A stretch of DNA of 64,000 nt from an uncultured Clostridia bacterium (GTDB taxonomy: Bacteria; Bacillota; Clostridia; Christensenellales; Borkfalkiaceae), in contig CAKQWM010000005.1 of NCBI GenBank assembly GCA_934278995.1, positions 62,001 to 126,000 on the forward strand, given 5' to 3'. The notes beneath the pieces were generated by a model. It was given only the letters and a program-made list of their open reading frames with translations. It made no database searches and was not told the origin of the DNA. Each line of letters starts with the position of its first letter. Position 1 is the stretch's first letter. Shown in pieces: positions 59,177 through 64,000 of this stretch. The position numbers and the translations under genes were made by a program.

Positions 59177-59692
59177 ATGCGGTTTGAGCAAAAATTAAAG
59201 CGCGCGCTTGATTCTGCCGATTCGGCAAAAATACACAAAGTCTTTGAAGAGGTTTACGCCGCGTACGGAAAACTCGTCTATTTTCTCGTTAGCCGCTACG
59301 TGGATAACGCCGACGCAGAAGACTTGACTCAGGAAGTTTTTATAGGTTTATTCGACAGCGAAAATTTACGCGAGATAAAAAACCTTAAATACTACCTTAC
59401 CGCCGCGGCAAAAAACAAGGCTAAAGACTTCGTAAGAAGAAAGCGAGAAACAGTGCCTATCCCGCCCGACAAAGAAGCGTTGACGGAATCAGACTATTCT
59501 GACGTTCTTAACGAAATGAGGCGTTTTCTGACCGAAGAAGAGGTGGAAATCGTTATCGGTCACGTGGTTGACGGTTGCACTTTTTCCGAACTTTCAAAAG
59601 AATTGAATAAGCCTTCGGCAACCGTCGCGACGTCTTACTACCGCGCTATAAAAAAAATGAAGAAAAGGAGTAAATATTATGAAAGGAAGTGA
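59177..59692 (+). CDS. ECF-type RNA polymerase sigma factor
   Basis: 171 residues from ATG 59177 after TCAGGAGGAAGCCGA; a longer frame to 59147 is less likely. Sigma region 2 (about 28-90) has YFLVSRYVDNADAEDLTQEVFIGLFDS, and region 4 (about 118-165) has EVEIVIGHVVDGCTFSELSKELNKPSATVATSYYRAIKKMKK. It should direct polymerase to envelope or secretion genes. The stop overlaps the next gene by 14 bases, the usual sigma/anti-sigma coupling. Confidence 0.9.
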   Translation: MRFEQKLKRALDSADSAKIHKVFEEVYAAYGKLVYFLVSRYVDNADAEDLTQEVFIGLFDSENLREIKNLKYYLTAAAKNKAKDFVRRKRETVPIPPDKEALTESDYSDVLNEMRRFLTEEEVEIVIGHVVDGCTFSELSKELNKPSATVATSYYRAIKKMKKRSKYYERK

Positions 59693-60482
59693 AGTTTTTC
59701 GGGCATTTTTAAACGAATCGGTTTCGTTTACGCCCGATTACGAAAAAATTAAACCGAGGGTTTTCGTAAAACCCTTGAAAACTTCGGAGGCAACCGATAG
59801 AAAAAGAAGGGGATTATCTTTTTATCTAAAATACGCCGTGTCGTCGGTCCTTATATGCTCGCTTTTATGTTGCTGTTTGTATATTGCCTATGACGACAGA
59901 TTTCCGAAATACACGGGGGATCCCGCACTATTAAGTTTTGGATTGACCGACGTAAGGTATATAAGCAAAGACTCCGATAAAGTTACTATCGATTTAGGTA
60001 AACTTTTAAACCCGAAAAAGATAAAAGTCATGCAAGTAAGCATTGGAACGTTACTTTCTTCAGTTGCGCCCAAAACAACGACTAATAAAAGTTTAATGAC
60101 GCCTATAATAGACTTTATAGATCAAAAATTTGTTTTCGAGATAAACGACGACGAAACAAAACGGCTGCATGAACTCATAAAAGAATATCAGATAATTAAT
60201 CCTAACATCTGTTTGTATTTTTTAAATTATGAAGGTGAATTGATTCAAGTTTCCGTCTTCGATAACGTAACGCATTTTCATTACAATCCGGGTGCATGGA
60301 ACCCTAACGCGACCAGCAGATTTCCCAAAATAAAAGGTTTGTATATCAGCACGAAAGATTTCGAGTACGTTTGTAAGGATATTGATTCTATTGACTTATA
60401 TAACTTTTACAGTCTTTTCTGCAGTCAATATATTTATAATGAAACATGGGATTTTTCTTATAATTATTTAGTTTGGCACTAA
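59679..60482 (+). CDS. Anti-sigma-like membrane protein with a duplicated outer domain
   Basis: 267 residues. A basic cytoplasmic N-terminus (about 1-46) precedes one membrane helix (about 49-70) and a long extracytoplasmic domain (about 85-260). That outer domain (IDLGKLLNPKKIKVMQVS, IIDFIDQKFVFEIN, STKDFEYVCKDIDSIDLY) recurs nearly unchanged as the lipoprotein at 62086-62685. The 14-base overlap with the sigma gene and topology suggest an anti-sigma factor, although no zinc-binding anti-sigma motif is seen. Confidence 0.68.
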   Translation: MKGSEVFRAFLNESVSFTPDYEKIKPRVFVKPLKTSEATDRKRRGLSFYLKYAVSSVLICSLLCCCLYIAYDDRFPKYTGDPALLSFGLTDVRYISKDSDKVTIDLGKLLNPKKIKVMQVSIGTLLSSVAPKTTTNKSLMTPIIDFIDQKFVFEINDDETKRLHELIKEYQIINPNICLYFLNYEGELIQVSVFDNVTHFHYNPGAWNPNATSRFPKIKGLYISTKDFEYVCKDIDSIDLYNFYSLFCSQYIYNETWDFSYNYLVWH

Positions 60483-60549
60483 TTCGGCTTTAAATAATTT
60501 GCTGTTTATGCGGTTATTTCAAGTTATATAATTAAATAAGGAGTGACTT

Positions 60550-61812
60550 ATGAAGAAACTAATTTTAACCTTTGTTGCAATTTTTGCGATATGTTCCACA
60601 TTACCGTTTATGCAGGCTTTTGCAAAAGCATCGAGTAACTCGTCTGAAGATATTGAGATGACGCAGATAAATCATGATCAAGCGAATCAATTATTAGATT
60701 TAGCACTCGATTCATCAAAACCGTTAACAAATTTTATTAGAGATAATCATTTGCAACACTCTGCTACGCAAAGTTTACTTGAGGCGTGGCGCGAAACAAG
60801 TACTGTAAGTACGCCGAATGGTTCTTCGGTATTGGTTTATGTTTCTTCCGAAGAGCTTTCGTCAACCGATATACAGAATTTAAATAATCATTTTGCTAAT
60901 CAGTATCCCGAAGCGATACGTTTAGCAGATGCTTCCGTTATCTATAATTGCCACTCGTATGCTTGGTATAAGAGTTTGCCGGTTAATCCGTATTGGATGC
61001 CGACACCTGCTACATATTATTCTGCGCAAGATTTATCTTACGTTGAAGTAAGTTCCCCCAGAGTCGGTGATATTATTTGTTATTATAAATCGAATGGCGA
61101 AAATATACACTCAGGACTTATCGTTGATACATTAAACGGTACCTCAAACGGTGTTTGCGGAAACTCAAATCTCGTTATGATAGAATCAAAATGGGGCAGT
61201 GCGGGTTTATATCGGCATAGAGGCGACCAGTGTCCCTATCCGGGCTTAGGCGCGACGCACGTTAAGTACTACAGACCGCGTACGGGTTCGTCCTATACGC
61301 TCAATCGAAGTATGTCGGATAAAACACTGGTTAAAACGATAAACGCCAACGGCGGAATTATAGATAGGTACGAAATGTATGAGTTAAACGTTACCGTGGC
61401 GGGATACTATGACTTTGTTGTATCCTCGGACGCCGAACCATGGGTAAGATTATTTGAAAAGAATTATACCGACGTATCGTTTCCGCGCGTCAAGTTCGAA
61501 AATCATACAAAATGGTTTACTAAATATTTTACCGTCGGTACGTATTATTTGAGGATAGAATACATGGACGAAACCCGTTCCGGTAACATCATAACCACGA
61601 TGAAAACGCACAGCGAACATATTTTTCAATGTAAACCTATTAACGATACGCATCATATAGATAAATGCGAATGCGGAGTAAAGCAAGGCATGCCGAGTAT
61701 GCACGTAATAGTCACCCCCACGGCTTTACTTCCGCCGGGGTTAAGAAGTAGGTGCGGATATTGCGGTTACTTGCTTCCGCCAAATGGAAATTATCCTATA
61801 ATAATAGTATAA
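60550..61812 (+). CDS. Secreted Cys-His peptidase/amidase-like protein with C-terminal Cys motif, copy 1
   Basis: 420 residues. A signal peptide ends near residue 26 (MQAFAKA). The catalytic-type core has YNCHSYAWY (Cys about residue 138), SPRVGDIICYY and NIHSGLIVDT (His about 191), then IESKWG, resembling NlpC/P60 or CHAP cysteine peptidases. A beta-sandwich-like domain follows (about 250-360). The C-terminus carries two Cys pairs (CECG, CGYCG) like a metal site. It may hydrolyse peptidoglycan or a protein target outside the cell. The next copy begins at 62754. Confidence 0.72.
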   Translation: MKKLILTFVAIFAICSTLPFMQAFAKASSNSSEDIEMTQINHDQANQLLDLALDSSKPLTNFIRDNHLQHSATQSLLEAWRETSTVSTPNGSSVLVYVSSEELSSTDIQNLNNHFANQYPEAIRLADASVIYNCHSYAWYKSLPVNPYWMPTPATYYSAQDLSYVEVSSPRVGDIICYYKSNGENIHSGLIVDTLNGTSNGVCGNSNLVMIESKWGSAGLYRHRGDQCPYPGLGATHVKYYRPRTGSSYTLNRSMSDKTLVKTINANGGIIDRYEMYELNVTVAGYYDFVVSSDAEPWVRLFEKNYTDVSFPRVKFENHTKWFTKYFTVGTYYLRIEYMDETRSGNIITTMKTHSEHIFQCKPINDTHHIDKCECGVKQGMPSMHVIVTPTALLPPGLRSRCGYCGYLLPPNGNYPIIIV

Positions 61813-61902
61813 AATAAAAAAGCGGTGTTTATCGGTCGGTCTTGGTTTAGAGATGCCAATTTAATTATGGTAAACTTTTGTTTATTTTAAAGACTAATTT
61901 TT

Positions 61903-61938
61903 ACGGCGCGGAAATTTTTCCGCGTCGTGTTAATTTTT
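61903..61938 (+). terminator. Intrinsic terminator in the 273-base gap after copy 1
   Basis: ACGGCGCGGAAA can pair with TTTCCGCGTCGT around a minimal loop, and a run of six T residues follows a few bases later. The rest of 61813-62085 holds the promoter at 62026-62054 and no gene. Confidence 0.66.
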
Positions 61939-62025
61939 TGCAAAAAAATCATCGTAATTACTCTGCTTTAAACTTTGCGACGTTAACTGCGAAGAAGCAT
62001 CTTGAAAAAATTTTTTCGGTTTTTA

Positions 62026-62054
62026 TTGATTTTATCGTTTTTATATGGTAAAAT
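62026..62054 (+). promoter_or_regulatory. Promoter of the lipoprotein/peptidase copy-2 unit
   Basis: TTGATT (62026-62031), 17 bases, TAAAAT (62049-62054), 31 bases before the lipoprotein ATG. It differs from the sigma-A consensus more than other promoters here. Confidence 0.5.
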
Positions 62055-62085
62055 TAATATGTAAAAATGATTTGGAGGAATAAAA

Positions 62086-62685
62086 ATGAAAAAAGTTCTG
62101 TCGTTACTGGTATGTTGCTTAATCGTATTTTTGCTCGTTTCGTGCGAATTGCCTAAAAACAAAATTACAGAGCCGGAGGACACTACTCCTGTTTTTCAAC
62201 CGCTTGAATCCGGTGGGATATCTATCGATTTAGGTAAACTTTTAAACCCGAAAAAGATAAAAGTCATGCAAGTAAGCGAAGGCTCTTATTTCTCTTCACT
62301 CGGACCTATTTGCACGTCGAATAAACGTTTAATTACGCCTATAATAGATTTTATAGATCAAAAATTTATTTTCGAGTTAAACGACGATGAAACAAATCGA
62401 CTGCTTGAACTCATAAAAGAATACGGGAAAGCCAATTTCCATATTTGCTTGAATTTTTTAAATTATGAAGGAGAATTGATTCAAGTTTGCGTTTTCGATA
62501 ACGTAACTCACTTTAATTACCCTAATTTGAATCCTAACGATTCCGGCGTATTACCAAAAATAAAAGGTTTATATGTTCATACGAAAGATTTCGAGTACGT
62601 CTGTAAGGATATCGATTCTATTGACTTATACGAATTTAGCGAACTTGTTTACAAATACTTTAGAAATAGGAAATGGTTCGTTTAG
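62086..62685 (+). CDS. Lipoprotein carrying the sigma-locus sensor-like domain
   Basis: 199 residues. A lipoprotein signal with lipobox LVSC (Cys about residue 20) replaces the membrane anchor of the anti-sigma-like protein at 59679. The remaining domain (about 45-195) closely parallels that protein's outer domain, with long stretches identical at DNA level (for example 62221-62275 against 59990-60044). It could compete for the same ligand or partner at the cell surface. GGAGGAATAAAA precedes the ATG. Confidence 0.76.
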   Translation: MKKVLSLLVCCLIVFLLVSCELPKNKITEPEDTTPVFQPLESGGISIDLGKLLNPKKIKVMQVSEGSYFSSLGPICTSNKRLITPIIDFIDQKFIFELNDDETNRLLELIKEYGKANFHICLNFLNYEGELIQVCVFDNVTHFNYPNLNPNDSGVLPKIKGLYVHTKDFEYVCKDIDSIDLYEFSELVYKYFRNRKWFV

Positions 62686-62753
62686 GCGAGCAATCTGGTC
62701 TTTAAGTGCTTATATAAGTGATTTTTAGTAATATAATTTAAAAAGGAGCAACT

Positions 62754-64000
62754 ATGAAAAAACTATTATCTACCATTGTTGTAATTTTTGCAGTATGCGG
62801 CACATTATCGTTTATGCAGGCTTTTACCAAAGGAACAGCAGTCACAAACGTAGAACAAGTACACAATATGGAAGAATTTTTAGATGAGCAAGTTTTGAGA
62901 TACTATTTTAATTCTTGTTCGGAAATTTTTTCGAAAAGCGATAGTTTGGTTGATACCGCTTGTATTATACAATCACCTGAATTTGAAACGAGGACTGTAG
63001 AGACACCAAACGGTTCACCTGTAAGCGTGGATTATTATTTTGAGCAACTGACAAGCGAAGAAATAATATATTCAAAAGAATTGGTATCACAAAATTACCC
63101 ACAAGCAGTTTTACTTGCAGAGCCTTCACGATTTTATAATTGCCACTCTTACGCTTGGTATATGAGTTCGACTTCGAATCGTTATTGGATGAATGAGCCG
63201 CACATTTATTACTCAAACACAGATTTATCTTACGTTGAAGTAAATTCCCCTAGAGTCGGTGATATTATTTGTTATTATAAATCGAATGGCGAAAATATAC
63301 ACTCAGGACTTGTCGTTGATACATTAAACGGTACACCGAACGGTGTTTGCGGAAACTCAAATCTATTTATTGTAGAATCTAAATGGGGAAAATCGGGGCT
63401 TTATAGGCATAGAGGAGATCAGTGCTTTTATGCGAATGAACTGAGGGGCGATGAAGTTAAGTATTACAGACCGCGTACGGGTTCATCCTATACGTTCAAT
63501 CAAAGTATGGAAAGCCAAACTAAGGTAAAATACATAAACGCAAACGGTCAATACAACACTGATAAATATGGTATGTATGAGTTAAACGTTACCGTGGCGG
63601 GATACTACGACTTTGTCGTATCCTCGGACGCCGAACCATGGGTAAGATTATTTGAAAACAATTATTCCAACGTATCGTTTCCGCGCGTCAAGTTCGAAAA
63701 TCATACAAAATGGTTTACTAAATATTTTACCGTCGGTACGTATTATTTGAGGATAGAATACATGGACGAAACCCGTTCCGGTAACATCATAACCACGATG
63801 AAAACGCACAGCGAACATATTTATCAATGTAAACCTATTAACGATACGCATCATAGAGATAAATGCGAATGCGGTGTAACGCAAGGCATGCCGAGTATGC
63901 ACGTAATAGTCACCCCCACGGCTTTACTTCCGCCGGGGTTAAGAAGTTGGTGCGGATATTGCGGTTACTTGCTTCCGCCCGATGGAAATTATCCCATAAT
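62754..64000 (+). CDS. Secreted Cys-His peptidase/amidase-like protein, copy 2 (3' end outside the window)
   Basis: At least 415 residues, open to the last base. ATG after AAAGGAGCAACT. Same layout as the copy at 60550: signal peptide, YNCHSYAWY, NIHSGLVVDT, VESKWG, beta-rich middle and Cys pairs. The N-terminal third is strongly diverged, but the final 420 bases (from about 63579) are almost identical to 61381-61800. The active-site residues are kept, so both copies look functional. Confidence 0.74.
   Translation, partial: MKKLLSTIVVIFAVCGTLSFMQAFTKGTAVTNVEQVHNMEEFLDEQVLRYYFNSCSEIFSKSDSLVDTACIIQSPEFETRTVETPNGSPVSVDYYFEQLTSEEIIYSKELVSQNYPQAVLLAEPSRFYNCHSYAWYMSSTSNRYWMNEPHIYYSNTDLSYVEVNSPRVGDIICYYKSNGENIHSGLVVDTLNGTPNGVCGNSNLFIVESKWGKSGLYRHRGDQCFYANELRGDEVKYYRPRTGSSYTFNQSMESQTKVKYINANGQYNTDKYGMYELNVTVAGYYDFVVSSDAEPWVRLFENNYSNVSFPRVKFENHTKWFTKYFTVGTYYLRIEYMDETRSGNIITTMKTHSEHIYQCKPINDTHHRDKCECGVTQGMPSMHVIVTPTALLPPGLRSWCGYCGYLLPPDGNYPI

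Noticed and set aside
1..64000. CRISPR array or Cas genes
   Set aside because: No regularly spaced short repeats and no Cas-like proteins were seen; the repeated DNA present is the TR/VR pair, fibre repeats and MITE copies.
1..64000. Ribosomal RNA genes
   Set aside because: None recognised; the only structural RNA gene seen with confidence is tRNA-Leu.

Overview
The window comes from a Gram-positive-type Bacillota chromosome, most likely an uncultivated Clostridia lineage. Supporting signs are AGGAGG-type ribosome sites, consensus TTGACA/TATAAT promoters with 17-base spacing, an ECF vitamin transporter component, a PhoB-type two-component pair and an ECF sigma factor. Taxonomy is inferred from gene content only. 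The left flank (1-4231) is a co-directional operon for amino-sugar or glycan use: a DUF4127 protein (5' end outside the window), a ROK sugar kinase and a GH20 hexosaminidase. Its likely RpiR-type regulator sits at 37512, on the other side of a prophage.

From about 4652 to 37420 lies an approximately 32.8 kb siphovirus-type prophage bounded by a 16-bp direct repeat. Read on the minus strand from the right end it carries: small early genes, three DNA methyltransferases (one with a G9 tract, one frameshifted), an HTH/ribbon-helix-helix protein, a structured non-coding block beside a HUH-type Rep protein, DUF3850, the packaging genes (small subunit candidates, HNH-P-loop protein, TerL), portal, HK97 protease, capsid, head-tail connectors, tail tube, tail chaperones with a -1 slippery site, tape measure, Dit and Gp37-like proteins, and tail fibres. 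A complete diversity-generating retroelement (DGR) follows: C-lectin-type variable protein, template repeat, reverse transcriptase. After it come holins and a membrane HExxH protein. The left end holds the lysogeny switch (XRE repressor, several consensus promoters, a 19-bp palindromic operator), a HIRAN-domain membrane protein, and a leftward operon ending in a DDE recombinase. No tyrosine or serine integrase is visible.

The right flank (37421-59000) is ordinary core genome: a cobalamin-riboswitch-controlled uptake operon, tRNA-Leu, polA-coaE-transglycosylase, dtd, an epoxyqueuosine-reductase-like protein, tkt, proS, a CPBP protease, mnmE, cca, a peptidase E-like protein and a two-component system. 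Two inverted copies of a small MITE-like element occur at 4294-4587 and 44699-44914.

The last 5 kb (59177-64000) is an accessory locus. It has an ECF sigma factor, a membrane anchored (anti-sigma-like) protein whose outer domain recurs as a separate lipoprotein, and two copies of a secreted Cys-His peptidase/amidase-like protein. The arrangement looks like a duplicated envelope-sensing or secreted-effector cassette. I do not recognise a described system matching it.
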